Shown here: piece after piece, positions 26,301 through 38,842 of the stretch | Position numbering within the stretch: position 1 is the first letter of the stretch | Layout: each line of letters begins with the position of its first letter | From: Plasmopara viticola | Taxonomy: Eukaryota; Oomycota; Peronosporomycetes; Peronosporales; Peronosporaceae | NCBI GenBank assembly: GCA_001695595.3 | Contig: MBPM02000116.1 | Span: 113,286 to 177,285, forward strand | DNA length: 64,000 bases | Reading direction: 5' to 3' | Translations under genes and position numbers: made by a program | The notes under the pieces: model-generated | The model's input: the letters and a program-made list of their open reading frames with translations, nothing else | Database searches by the model: none | Told to the model about the DNA's origin: nothing

Positions 26301-29300
26301 CTAAAAGCCAATATTCAAATGAATTATACTGAACGAAACTGAGAAAACGACAAATTTAGATTATACTTGGGTATTTCGAATTACTAAAAGCTACATTTAT
26401 ATTCGAAAGTTGATTACTGCTAAATTGAAACGCTTCTTTAGACCAACCAAGAACATAGCCATCAGTATTCACAAGATAATTATGGTACGGACCATAGATT
26501 GCATGACGGCTGTCTGTTGGCAGTCAATGACGCTATTTTACCCGAACGAGCTTGTACCAAACGCACATCGACTTTTGCTGAAGCTATCGCAAAGTGTGAG
26601 TTCAGAGTATAGGCTCTCATACTTTAAAAAAAATCCTTCGCAGTACTAAAAATCTGCAGACTTTTTTCTAAAGCATGAGTACTACCATTATTGCTCAAAG
26701 GGTCGATTTCTATTTGTTAGTGATTTGGGCCAAAACCTTTTCGATGAGCACAGCCGACTCGTTCAGCTCAAACTCGTATTTTACCCGCAAATTTAGAATA
26801 AAGCAAAATCGATATTGAAAATTGACTGCACCTCGTACTGTTACGTCTTTTCGAGATTTACGGTGATAGGCTTTACCTAGACACCCAAATATAAAGCAGA
26901 AAAGAAGTACATGGGATGTGCAACTAGTAGACTAGTCACTCGTGAGCACGCGATCTACGACACTTGGGCTAACAAAATTGTGGCTCAGGCGAGCGTGGCG
27001 CCAAATTTCATTCGGCGCCAAGTAAAATTCTTTATCAATGCATAATAAGCACTTTCGCACCCGACGCTAAGCCTGACATCTTCAAAAGGGGTGCCCATCA
27101 GCGACAATGTTCCTCTGACAGCGTTGCTGATAATATGAGGAAACTTCGCAGTCCTAACAGCAGATTTTTCGGGCGAGTGTTCATCGTGTTCATCGTCAGC
27201 AGATAGAGAGTCTGTGAACCACCTAGATAGGGAGACAGCAAGCCCGTGTACTTCGCTGCAGTGAAGTATACTTTCTATAAAGCCTTCCTTTTTGGAAAAT
27301 TCAACTAAAGCTCGCTACTTTATGCACAGACGCAGCTTTGTACCGCAGCCTTAGTTAGCAGAGCCTTTTGCAAAAGCGGCCTAGGCGTAGAGGCCACATC
27401 TAGTACAGGATAACCTGTAGAAGCTTGCGAAACCTCGTCGTCAAAGGCTTACTTATCGTCAAGCGAGCCGGCTACCTGCCACTTTTTTTTTGCAGCATGT
27501 TTGACCTCTATAATGACCAGATCGACTTTATGTATTGGACTTAAAGCGTGCTAGATAATACTACATCATATCTGACAAAATGTTACTCAAGTTCTAGCAG
27601 GGGGGGCTCGTAATATAAAGCCGAGTTGTTGTGGTAAAAATGGTTTCTCATCCAAGTAATGCTCAAACAGGCGCCCCATCGGATTGCATATTGGGGCATT
27701 TTAAAGATCTCAAAAGAAGTATCTTCCTTTGCCAAATTGCAGAGTTAAAGTGACAGTATATGCGGGATTATAGGAAGGAACGATACCGAATAGTCTTTAA
27801 ACTGCATTCGATTGCACAAGTCATACTCTAAAGACTAGGAGTTGTGAGCGGTCTTTCGCCGGAAGCTTATTTTTTCTTGAAAACATCCTCTGTACAAGGT
27901 GCTGTATGATTTTGTCAGCATCAACGATAGACGGCAATCCTTATCGTAACTTGGCAGAGGGCGAGTTCTACAGCTTCGCCCAACCACTCTGCTAGTGACT
28001 TCGGCCCGGTAACCCCAGTCGATAAACTTACCAAGGCTTGGTGCGTTTAACCTCGGGTGGTCTTTCTCACAGAAGTATGCTGAGTTGGGCCTTCGCTCCC
28101 AAGAGACAAAGAATCCCCTGATTTTTTATGATGCCTAATGAGTCCTACAGCTTTTGGGCGTACGCCCGCGAAATAAGGCTGTTTTCATAACGTTCTTTCT
28201 CGCCTGATGCTTTTTCAAAGTCTCAACAAGTGCAAGGCAACTGCTAATTGTAGCCTGCACAACACTCCTTGTCATTTTTGCTGCCCAAAGAAAGAGATGG
28301 TTGTGCACCATCTGTGCGAGAAAGCTATTGGCGCACGTTTTCGGCCACGATGAGAGTAGAGACATTTTGGAGTATTCCTCTCTCGAGAGGATCACTGGCA
28401 AGAAAGCTTGCTTGAGCTTGCCGACGACGGCGTAGGCTTAACCTTTGTGGCAAGTGCAGCCTCTTTTGTGAAAAGCCTCATTTGAAGAGACTGAATTTGG
28501 AGCAGAGAAATATTTGTTAGCTGGGTGCAATCCTCTGCGAAGCTGGTTTGACCATCGTTACACCGGGGATCGTACTACATCTAGAACACTGCGCACAAAT
28601 TGTTAAGCGCGTCAAGAAGATCGTGTAAAGAATTGGCGTACACCGATCCAACCCTTATCTATAATTGTAAAAAGACTGGTAAACCGATGGCTATTTTGTT
28701 CAAGATTATCAAACTTATGCTTGATAGTAAGAGAAGTTTGTATCTAGCTATGATGTAAACCCTTCCATGAAATAATACAAAACTTCTTACCACGTTGATC
28801 CAAACTTTTGATTTGTCCATCCTGGGTGAACTCGATTGCATCCCTTCCATTGCTTTAAAAAATCAGTCGACTTTCGTCGAAACCCGTTATCCAATAATTA
28901 TTTCCGTTAATAGAAATTGCCGTACATAGTAGCCGAAAATGAGAGAGCAGCATTATTACAAGAAAAGTTACCTATACAAAGCCATTCGATCCACAAATTT
29001 GACACTTCACCGCACGTGCTGCGCAGTGTGTCATCAAGCAGGCAGCTAAGTCTTTCCGTATGACTATGTGTATATGGATGGCCTGTAGCCATCATTCAAC
29101 GGATTCCTAGCGATTAAATTAGCGTTTTCCGAAGCGCAGCGATGAACCGCAAGTATTTTTTGATATCATAGTAATTAGAAGGTCATACTTTTCAGTTATC
29201 ATATTATTAACAGCCTTGAAGTTAGATCATCGGTTTTACTGGCTGGACCTAGTTTTAGATGCACCATTTTGCTAAGACAACACGACGCCCAAATTACTGT

Positions 29301-30473
29301 CAACTTACAACAAAAGAGAGGTTTATGAGCTAAATAGCCTTTGGCCAGTATAATGGGTCCTCACATATCTTATCACGTATTCATACATATGATGATGTGA
29401 AGACCGAGCAAATTGGAGCTTTATGTGCTTTTGGAAGTATATAGATACTTTCGGAGGCACAATAGGCTTCAACTCTTCGCCATTTGATACAACGATTTCG
29501 CTAGATCTACGGGACCCACCCCGCAATGGAACAGACCACCTCCTCACTCACAGCGATGCAACTACGGCAGCTGAAGAGGTGCTAACAACTAGACTTTCGC
29601 ATCTTTGACTACAATGAGAATTGCTTTGAAGGCTTTAGACTGGCTTTCGTTTAGTATATCTCACAATTGCATTCAACACTTTCAACGTGTGTAGTTTAAC
29701 ATATAATGTGGCTTAATCGACAGGCACACCGAGTTTCTATTTGAAACAGATCATATTATTCACACCGATCTTGTCCTTGTTATTGCAATTAAACCCTTTT
29801 ACCGCCTAAGATTTATGACCTAAATAGATTACAAAGATTTTATAGCCCAGAAAAACCGTACTCGAAGTTTTACCAAGGCGTACTTTGTGGCCAGTAAATT
29901 CATGTTAAGAGCGATTTCGCTTCTATAAGCAGCTTTAAACTTTGTGTATTAAAAATTTATACGACTCAGCCTTGTCCGTCATCATCAAGCTGTAATAACG
30001 CACAGCCGATAGTGTTGCAAATATTGCTAGACGTTTTGTATCGTCCGTCAAAACCAGAACTAAAGTCAGTCAAAAATAGTCCTTGATGCTATTCAGAGGA
30101 TTCTGGTTATGGTGTTCCCTAATTCACTCAAAGAACTTTTAAACAAACCGTGAAATGACTTTGCAACATCGGCATAGACCGCACTGATCTTGCGCAAGTA
30201 TTTGGTGGTCTCAGTCACTTCTTCAATTTTTTTGGTTTGAGACGAAGACCAAGCCAAGCTGGTGTTTACTTCCTCAGCATTTGCTTAGCAGGGTCCTGCA
30301 AATGAAATAGGCGCTGCAACCCATGGTCATCCGTGCTACGTTAAGAGTGACCCGTGCCCATCCACGCTCAATTTGTGACCAAGCATACCCACCCACGCTC
30401 GCAAACATCTGGATGTACCTGCACATACCCAGTCTCCAGAGCGCAAATAGGTATACAATTTTATGAATCAATT

Positions 30474-30498
30474 GACACAACATATGTTATGTTGTGTC
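30474..30498. repeat. 11 bp inverted repeat with a 3-base loop
   Basis: gacacaacata at 30474-30484 pairs perfectly with 30488-30498. No adjacent gene. It could be the relic of a MITE. Confidence 0.5.
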
Positions 30499-30559
30499 GA
30501 TTAAATTTATTATTGGTACATACGGCCATTTTTATTCGAGGCATTGTGATGACCTTGGT

Positions 30560-30755
30560 AATATACTACTGTGATTGCGTACGCCGTACCCGCTTATGAC
30601 CGCACTACCTTACACACCGACCCAACGACTCTACCCTGTGGTGGCTATAATAATACACAACTGGGATTGCATACGTCGTACCTGCCCATGACCATGTCTT
30701 TCTTTTACTGTCCCACCACACCCAACCCACCGACTGCACCCGCGTAACTATGGCC
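30560..30755. repeat. Degenerate direct repeat, period about 93 bp
   Basis: The stretch around 30570-30600 (gattgcgtacgccgtaccc) recurs with a few changes at 30663-30693 (gattgcatacgtcgtacct). The following C-rich blocks near 30612 and 30716 also resemble each other. Two diverged units, no coding capacity. Confidence 0.5.
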
Positions 30756-33515
30756 ACTCAAAAATCATGGGCATAGGTGAAGTATGAATATGCGTACCCA
30801 GTACAGGACTCTCTTGCTCAGCACTTATAGTTTTCTCACATAGCAGGTGAAGATTTTAATTAATACTTTAAACAATTATCGTGACCTCATAACTTGTCTT
30901 AAGTGACCTAAACGGACGACCGGTTTTCTGTTAAACGGCTTTGAAGAAAATGTTTTGTCCGAGTATGTGCAGTCAAAAGCCCCTGATAATTTAAAAACGA
31001 TTGTGTAACCAAACATTTGACCGTCGATGGGTGCTCAATAGCCATTGCGCTTTCACCATAGCATACTACTAAGCCTACTGACCGCTGCGAGGGGAAAACA
31101 CTCCTTTTTAAGACAAACTCGGTTGTCAATATCAACTATATCCGGTGCACTATAGAGGTTGCTCCCGAGCATACTCTTCCTTGAAGTAGATGTTATGTGT
31201 AGTACTGTCCAGACTGTGAGAAGGGCATACCAATTATTATTTCGTTTGCTATTCAATTGCAGATTTTCGGTGGTGAGTGCGGAGGTTATGACTCCCGTAG
31301 TATGCTTTCTTTCCTTCTAGCGAAACAAATATTAATGATCTCACAGTGCTCTTGTAGCAGTAGCAATTGCCTCGTGGCATAAAACTTATAGTTGGCACGA
31401 AGTCGATCCCGTATCTTTTCTCTTTATTTAATGGCTTCGACTTTTTAATGTACAACTATCTGAAATTTTTAAAAATGTCTTTATCGAAGCGCACCTCCCG
31501 TGACATAATTTGTGTGAACAAGGCATTTTGTTAACCACCACATCATATTGAATACCCAGAATTACAAACCCAATTTTTTCTAGCAAAGCTTTATTATCTG
31601 CGGTCGATGGTACTTTATTACCCCATCTGTGAAAGTATGCTGCCTACTGTGTCTTGGAGACGTACTTCGCCCCGCATTTAAAACGCAATATGTAGTGCCT
31701 TTGGCAATTGGGGCTGCTGCATATCGTCACATATACCTTCGTGGAGATTTGAGTACCTATAATAGACACAACTTGTATGCTCTCATTTACGGCAGCCATT
31801 GGATGTTGCTTTTCGATAGGACTGGAGGGCTCACAAAAGCATTCTTCTAAGACAAAAAGCTGTTCATTTCCGGCATTCCAAAGGAGCGTTTCTCTCTGTG
31901 GCTAAATCGTTTAAAAGGCGATTTTGCTTGTCTTTTCCATACCGGTGTGCTCTTTAGAAATATTCAGTACGAGATGAATCGACCCTCAGACTATTAGTAA
32001 AAAATGTAACCTTGATTTGTTCGGGGAGTGATGCCCCAGTAATAGCAGCCGGCAACCTTCTCAGATCATGAGCGTATTCATGCTATGCTCATTTTGAGTT
32101 TCGCCAGCGCTCACCCTGACTTACAGGCTAGTAAGCGTGAGCGCTAAGGAAAAAAAAACAGGAAGAAACGTTGTTGACAATTGTTTTTTTCTGTTTTTAG
32201 GACGACTAAATGTCTAGCTTTTGATTCGGTCCGTGATCAAGGCCACCTAAGCTGTCATCTCTACCCCCTTCATTCAGAAGAGATTGTTCTGGTTTTCTCT
32301 TTCCTAAAGGTGGAAGCTTCAAACCTGACTGGTTTACACTTACCGCCAAAGCTTCCTGGATTTGTGCTGCCTGAGCTTCAAAGCACAGTTTGCTTGTAGA
32401 GCTCGAACGCCATGGCGCATTCTAGCTGCTTAGATGTAGGGAGGGCTGCCATTCTCCCGGATGGTATCCACCTTAGATCCTTTCCGAGGACTTTAAGCAG
32501 TCAATCTACTCGTGTTGGTGTAGAGTTTACTACAAGTGTGGTGAGATGTGACGAGAATACACACACCTCGCATAAAATATAAAAAAATTAAGGTAGATGA
32601 CCGATTACTATCTCCACTCTAGTTAAAGACTGATTTTATTTTAAACGCCATAAACCCTATTTTTAATCTAACTACAAATTAGTATATGCACTAACTTCAA
32701 CTCTTTAATCAAGGCAAGGCGTATGTCCATTCCGGTGCACATGGAAAGCCGGCTGCTCGACTTCACGTAACGGCCAGTTTCCCACAAAGAAGAGCCTTAT
32801 AATCTTTATAGACACCACATCGGTATGGTGCATATCAAGGACCAAAAAGGATAAAGTCCTGCCTACCTTGCTGAAATTAGCTTCGATGTTTGTTACAGGT
32901 AGGACTAAAACGACAACATTGCACTATCAAGTACATCAATTTTCAACTGCACAATCTCACAAGGCCGGAATAAGCGAGTATTTGTTCACCGGGAAATTGT
33001 ATGTCTTCCTGCACGCCTACTCTATGCCTGATGGTGTGTGATTCCATCACAAACCCGGACCATTGTATCAAAGTCATAAAAAAAGATTGTCCATAGACCA
33101 GGCAAAAGCAGAAGAAGGGCCGCGAGCTGCTCGTGAAGAGCAAATAGCTAACAAGCTCGTAAATGCTACACCGTTGCTGGTTTCAAGCGCACAGAATATT
33201 GTAGAAATAAACACTACACACGAGAAGTTCCGCTAAATTATACAATTGCTTTAACGATAGTCGAAAAGCTCAAGCAGCTTCCGTGGAAGAGACACAATTA
33301 GTGCGAAAGTCTTGCGCTTTAGCGGTTGCGAGAAACGAGTGTGATCAATGCATCACAATTGAAAGACGCAATAAACGAGCTTTGATCACCAACTCTTACC
33401 ACCTTTTGGTGACTCGTATTGATAGTGCCAGCAGCGATCCGAGTTGTGAGAAAGTAATGAAGCACGTTAGCCAACCTCCACCTTCGGCAATGTCCCGTAG
33501 GCTTTTTGTTGTTGC

Positions 33516-33908
33516 TTAATTTTCGGTAAAGTGCCTTATCAGATAGTCAATTAAAATAAAAGTGGCTGCCACCCCTGCAAAAATTGCTATCGCAGGGCCG
33601 CCTCCATAAGACTTGTCCGAAGGCACTTGGTGGACTGCTATATCGTAAAATTCCGGATGGTGAGGAGCGTCATATAAACGACGTTTTCTATGACGTTCGG
33701 TTTGTATGTTGTTGTAGTCACCTCTGCTTTCTTTATGCTTCAAAGTCGGCGAAAAATGAGCTGCGAGCAAATTGTCAGCGGCAATACCAACGGTCGAGGC
33801 CCCCCTAAGAGCTCTGGTCTTTGTTTTGTCACTTGGGCTCGTCAGCGCATTGTTGCTCACTATTAGTGTTGCTGTAATTACAGTTGACATCAGGAGACGA
33901 AGATGCAT
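33516..33908 (-). CDS. Candidate RXLR-type secreted effector
   Basis: Intact 130-residue ORF. Residues 1 to about 21 form a good signal peptide (L-R-L-L-M then a hydrophobic core, Ala at 21). An R-A-L-R motif follows at 32-35, about 11 residues after the likely cleavage site, which is where RXLR motifs sit in oomycete host-translocated effectors. No clear D-E-E-R motif follows; there is only a basic R-H-R-K-R-R stretch at 72-77. The C-terminus has a Gly-rich start and one predicted membrane helix (about 104-124), then a short charged tail. No WY-domain signature is visible. If real, the protein would be secreted into the plant host and could sit in a host membrane. A chance ORF with a hydrophobic start cannot be excluded. 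It lies about 0.5 kb from the left arm of the virus-like element. Confidence 0.65.
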   Translation of the reverse strand: MHLRLLMSTVITATLIVSNNALTSPSDKTKTRALRGASTVGIAADNLLAAHFSPTLKHKESRGDYNNIQTERHRKRRLYDAPHHPEFYDIAVHQVPSDKSYGGGPAIAIFAGVAATFILIDYLIRHFTEN

Positions 33909-34393
33909 TGCAGGCTGGACAATAAGTTATGTGCAGGAGCTATGTGCCGTGTCGAGAATTTCAGCAAATGTGATCTTCTACTCAAGATCTTGAGTGATAT
34001 TTGACATTGTGTGGCCACTCTACCCTTGAAACTGATGGTGGATTAGGTATGTACGCATGACAGTGGTAGAAGATTGTGGGTTTGTTACATTTGCTCGCGA
34101 TGCGGCTAGGAGTGTCTTTTGCATATAGATTCAAGCGGTATGCTGCTTATAATCTGGCTGACTTATTTAAAATTGTCGTATCTAAGAAGTGTATTGGCTG
34201 GACGCACCCCATTCGTAGACAAACGCTTGAATGCAAACAGCCTGTCTGCATTCATTCTCAAGCAGATGAGTCTTATAAAAGATGCGCAAGTTACGAACAA
34301 GAGCTAAATAGTACTTGATCAACAATGATGTACTATTTGGTACAGACACCCACCAGGGGTCTAGGGATATTCCAGATGCTCTTTGTGCAAAGG
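33909..34393. other. Upstream region of the RXLR candidate, up to the PLV arm
   Basis: Holds a perfect 16 bp palindrome (actcaagatcttgagt, 33980-33995) about 70 bases upstream of the effector start, and a 9 bp inverted repeat (34306-34314 with 34330-34338). Either could be regulatory or chance. Otherwise no gene. Confidence 0.45.
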
Positions 34394-35677
34394 AAGGGCG
34401 GACGATGTGGCACTAAGGATACACTCCGTCCGCTAGGGTACGGGCAGAAGTGCTAGCAAATGTCATGCAAATAATGACATATAGCACGGCATGCATTGCG
34501 CATAGAAAAACTTTATCTTCTCCGCCAACGACATGCCCTCGGCCCAATAGTCTTAAAAGTTGTCTTCGTCTAGCCCCGTCCAGTGTTTCTCGATTGCTTG
34601 CTTTCGGGCTAATCGGGCCTGCAGCTTCAACAACGCTTGTACGGACGCTCAACAGACTTGAAGCGAAGTGCCTGCCCTTCAAGATCACCAAAAGTTGTCT
34701 GGATGTCATAGACAGTGCCGGATGCAAGTCTAGGACCTCGCGATCTCCAGTTTTTCGGCAACGCTTAGCCTTGAAGGAGTCTCGCACGCTGCTAGTTGTC
34801 TAATTTTTCAAACAATCGCTGTGATTGCACGGAGTCATTGAAAATCTCCAGACGAAAGTCGTTGCTACTCTGGTCACAGATAAAGCTGATCTGGAAATGG
34901 TCAAATGCATGCTTCAGAGGCTTGGATAGCAGCAAACCGTTTCTCACATCGTCGATGTCCGAGATTCCTATCAATTTCTTAATAATGAATCCACTCTTTT
35001 GGCGAAACAAATGAGACGCGATGACCAACACCGACGGGAGAGCTGTGTCCAGCAACATGCAGCGCAACATGCCACTCCCCATGTTGCAATCGTACGTTGC
35101 GCACAAATTTGCTTTGAAATGATTGCTATGCGTGGACGTCGAAGTTGGAGCATCCACCAGTACGTGGCGCCAGGGTAATTCCTGGATCTCGAGAAACTGA
35201 GGATCAGCATATCAGCGCTTTGGGAGTTCCACCAAGACGTAAAACTTTTCTTCTTCGAGCTGGAATTCGTTTTTGAAACACTCATCGTCATCGAGCTTCC
35301 ACGACGGTCACATTTTTCCATATTTAGCGCTCTTGCCAGCTTGTGTGAAGGTCTCCACACTGTTGTCATCCTTCAGCCAAGCGCCGTCCTTCTTCGCCAA
35401 GTACAGCGTTAGTGCGCTTTGCGAAAACGAAAAGCGCTCGTGGTACCGTTGATCGTCGAATATAGCCTTCTGCAGCGCGATCACGTTCGCACCACGTGCG
35501 ATCTTTACGAGAAACACAGTTCCTTCGCCATATACCGCGCACTCCAGCTTTACCTCGCTTCTCTCACCGGAAAGTTCAAGAAAATAAATAAATAGTAAAT
35601 TCGATACCCTCCTCAAATCGATAAAGCCGTTGACGTCATTCTTATCACCAATTTCTGCTAAAGCGTGACATCATAAA
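34394..35677. repeat. Left inverted arm of the PLV-like element
   Basis: Matches the reverse complement of 47637-48945 over nearly its whole length, with scattered substitutions and a ~10 bp length difference near 35660. The outer end lies at the agggcggacg block and the inner end at gtgacatcataa. It contains one complete but broken CRN-HNH gene. Confidence 0.88.
34497..35580 (-). pseudogene. CRN (Crinkler) effector with HNH-type domain, left copy, broken
   Basis: Homologue of the right-arm gene. The header (35580 to about 35240) has the CRN pattern, including L-Y-L-A-K-K-D-G-A-W-L, the variant of the LFLAK translocation motif. The initiator Met of the right copy is replaced by Val-Lys. A nonsense change (CGA to TGA) ends the frame just after K-Y-G-K-M at 35308. 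After the end of the header (E-L-P-K-R) there is another in-frame TGA, then the same frame resumes at 35210 and runs to 34792 through an HNH_2-like domain: a V-I-A-S-H-L block, then R-N-G-L-L-L and K-H-A-F-D. The tail beyond 34790 is out of frame. CRN proteins enter plant nuclei and cause cell-death-related effects; HNH domains cut DNA. This copy cannot give a full product. Confidence 0.75.
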
Positions 35678-35740
35678 AAAAATTATGATCTTAAGCGAAG
35701 AATATATAGAATATGAAAAATATAACCATAGTCATATAAA

Positions 35741-35974
35741 ATGTGTGTTTCCATTGAGATCAACGGAAAGCAAAGTAAGTTTGCTCGCAACAAAGAACAA
35801 TGTGGATATTATCCAATTATCATTGATCAGGAAATTGTTGTCGCGGGGAGTAATTCAGTTGAAGAATTGTCTCCACAAATCATTATTAATGTCGTCGCTG
35901 AGGTTGTTGATCCACCAGCGCCATCGATTATAGAGCTTAAATGTCGAAGTAAGCAAAGCTCCAGAATTGGATGA
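35741..35974 (+). other. Unassigned ORF just inside the left arm
   Basis: A 77-codon frame of unknown family, starting M-C-V-S-I-E-I-N-G-K and followed by a Val/Ile-rich stretch. It lies between the left arm and the helicase remnant. It may be part of a PLV gene of unknown function; coding status is uncertain. Confidence 0.25.
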
Positions 35975-36439
35975 GTCAATTGCCGCAAGTCACGGAGAGC
36001 GCAGTATATGGGGAGGTATAAAATTTAGATCTAAAAAATATAAGATCTCGAAGACGAATATGATAACGAAGATTAAAATGGACTTATTCCAGTTGGCTTC
36101 GCCACTATAAGGCTCTGAGCCACTTCGAGCAGTGGAGAAAATTTAATGAGATTCGTGATGACTAATGGATGTATGAATCGAACGGCTCTTGCGGTGACGA
36201 TGACAGCATTGTTCGGGACGAACACCATAATGAAAGCTTACGCGAGTCCTCGCGGGAAGGATTTGAGCGCGTGAGGCAAGCAGAACAGTATGGTGAAGAT
36301 GAGAAAGTGTCTATGAAAGATGCTACTCCAACACCAAAATGAGATCGGTAATCCGACCAAGCCAAAAGCCAAGACTACGACTGATGAATTCACCGAAGAA
36401 ATCACGAAGATGAAATCAAGAAAATCATTTTAAAGAAGA

Positions 36440-37435
36440 TTGTTAATGACATGATGCTTCTGGGCAAAGATCTAATTCGCGAGTGCAATAGCTTTGATCT
36501 GTATGATTTATTATCGCTGCGCAATGTCACTATTGATGTAACCAAGCTCGTGCTCTTGATCCTACATACCCTTGTGCGCATGGATGACAACGGCTTGTCA
36601 ATGTGCTTTGGAAAGAACAATACAAAACTATCTCTGGATTGAGTTCAGTTCGTCCGAATTTCAAGCCAGTAGTTGCCCAGTGTTATTCTCGACGGTGTGA
36701 CACATTTGGTGAACCACAAATATGCTAATGTTTATCCATATGGTCCAATTGACGCTCATAAGAACGATCTTCGCGCTCGTGCGTATGATCCTAAGTATGT
36801 AACTTATCAAGAGCATGTTGATGTGTGGCTTGATCAAATCAAATATGTGCCATCTGATAGTAGTGGTGATATGTATCAGTTCTTTGTGAAGTACTTCGCT
36901 GACCTGATTCAGAAGCCGCATGTGAAGACAAAGATGGTTCCTCATCTAAGGAACGCAGGAGTGTGGTAAGAATTCTGCATTTGATATCTTTCATCGTTTT
37001 GTAATAGGCCCTTGGAGTAGTCTAGCGTGTCCGTCAATAGAGCTAATCACTGCTATGTCTAACAATATTCGACAGAGCAAACCTTTAATTGAACTAGACG
37101 ATGCTTTTGACTCAAACAATCGCTTTATAAGCAAACATCGTTACATTACCGACGATCGCACGCAGATGAACGCAAGGGTCTCAAAGCTATTGAAGTAATT
37201 GACTACGCACATAAACATTGACTTTGGATCAATCATCGAAGCCAATGATCGTCGATATAAGTGTCTCGCTGCCAGTGAAAGCCGTGTCGGTGATGAAGGA
37301 TATTTTTATCACTATTTTGATACTCTAGCCAATTTCGATGCAGGTCGTGACATATTTCACTACCTCGCGCGTGTTAATTTGACAGGATTCAAGCCACAAG
37401 CGTTCCCTCTCATGAAGTAAAAGAATGAACCCAAG
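36440..37435 (+). pseudogene. D5/DUF5906-type primase-helicase remnant
   Basis: Pieces in three plus-strand frames. 36673-36969 gives a long conserved-looking stretch (V-N-H-K-Y-A-N-V-Y, then F-V-K-Y-F-A-D-L-I-Q-K-P). Just after, near 36951-36980 in another frame, is G-T-Q-E-C-G-K-N-S-A-F-D-I-F, a P-loop of the G-x-x-G-x-G-K-N type with one Gly changed to Glu. Then come D-D-A-F near 37100, S-I-I-E-A-N-D-R-R-Y near 37230, D-T-L-A-N-F-D near 37320 and the closing L-T-G-F-K-P-Q-A-F-P near 37380. That order fits SF3/D5-like helicases of Polinton-like viruses and virophages, which unwind viral DNA for replication. At least three frameshifts or stops. Upstream boundary uncertain. Confidence 0.62.
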
Positions 37436-38338
37436 ATAAAGCAAACCAACAACTTGGTGAAGTGGCTCCCGATATGCATGAGATACTGAGTTTGGAGATG
37501 ATAGCAGAAATAAAAAAGCTTCGACGTTTGAGTGGTAAAGTAGATGCTGCAGATGCGATGAAACGAGTGGAGTGTCCTAAATCGTGTCTTTAGTGTATTG
37601 TCGAAAAATGAAGGGATAGACGCCGAATCGAAAATATTGTTGATAGTGGCAAGCGTTTGAAGTGCCGATATCGAACCATTTCGCGACGGATCATGGAAGT
37701 ACAGCTGGCACAGTACATCGAATATGGGAATGATACGGTGTTTCGTGGTTATAAATGATACTTTTTCAATCATACGCACCGACAAAGAAAGATTGAGCTA
37801 ATGCCGGCTCTACTGAGCTTCTGGCCATCTGAGGTGCCTCTGAGATGTGAAGTAGTATGTTCTGCCTCTATATTGGTAATGACCACCGCATTTACCCGTG
37901 ACCTTCTCAACAAGTCTATCTTATTCACCTCGTTCAATTGCTTGCATTTTTCGGTTAGAGCTTTTTTGATCGCTTCCCAATATCTTTAAGTATTCTTTCT
38001 CTCTTTTTTCCTTTTCGATAGTTCAAATGGAGATACCTTATTCACCCACGTTCTCTTGAATGTGTTGCCCCATAACGCTTCGTAAGCATGCAGCTGATGT
38101 CTATCGGCAACCTCAGACTACTTGATCAATATGATCTTAAACTCGCACGGACCAGTAAGGATAGATTGCAATTTTGCTTGTTCGTTTCCCTTCACTTTAA
38201 CGTTTAAAATTAGAACGATGCCTACTCACATAATGTTTGAGTAGATTAAACATACTACAAACGATTCGATAAACTGAGCCAATCATGACTATTGTTGTAT
38301 CTATATGACTCAAAAATCATGATCAAACATAATCAAAG

Positions 38339-38710
38339 TTATCCCAAACGAAACGATCCCTCTTTAAAACGACGACGAGTCATGGTAGGTGACATCATGC
38401 CTGCGCCGCTGACCGACTTCAATTATCCGCGCAAAGGGATGGCTTCAGGTCCGACCGCAATTGCTACACCGTCAAGAAGACCCGAGGTAATTTGCTTCCA
38501 GTTTCTCTGAGGAAGCTACTAATTTCTTGCAGCAATTTTGATTCCACTCCATAAGTTATCCCAGAAACTAGAGCCGCTTAGTCCTGATTGAAGAATAAAA
38601 AGAACTTCTCCGTGAGACATTTGCAAATTCGTCCGTTCGCCCGTTTTGTAAGCCTTCACTCGCTTCTTGTACTTTTCAGGTAGGAAATATTGTGTGTGGC
38701 CTTTTTTCAA
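38339..38710 (-). pseudogene. pVI/pX-like minor capsid protein remnant
   Basis: The intact N-terminal part (38519-38710) is basic, then reads G-L-S-G-S-S-F-W-D-N-L-W-S-G-I-K-I-A-A, a pattern typical of Polinton minor capsid proteins, where a G-G-x-F-W-D-x-L-W-x-G-I-K helix follows a Lys-rich linker. After stop codons the same strand continues with S-G-L-L-D-G-V-A-I-A-V-G, G-A-G-M-M-S-P and R-R-R-F-K-E-G to a stop at 38339. In adenovirus-like virions such proteins are cleaved by the viral protease and disrupt membranes. The assignment is by pattern only. Confidence 0.5.
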
Positions 38711-38842
38711 TCGATAATGACTCAGTTAAACGGGCTTGCCATGTAAGACCTTAAGAGCCTGCGCATGCCTCAAGCGACGGCAAATCCCTTGTTCCTCGAA
38801 ATTGAATATTTAGACTACTTATACACAGAGTGAGAGACAAAA

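Larger units (their letters stand above)
23400..33515. other. Long gene-free stretch of decayed DNA
   Basis: About 10 kb with no supportable gene. Frames are all under 90 codons and carry no motif I recognise. Small structures: an 11 bp inverted repeat at 30474-30498 and a C-rich degenerate direct repeat at 30560-30755. Old transposons are the likely source but I cannot assign them. Confidence 0.5.
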
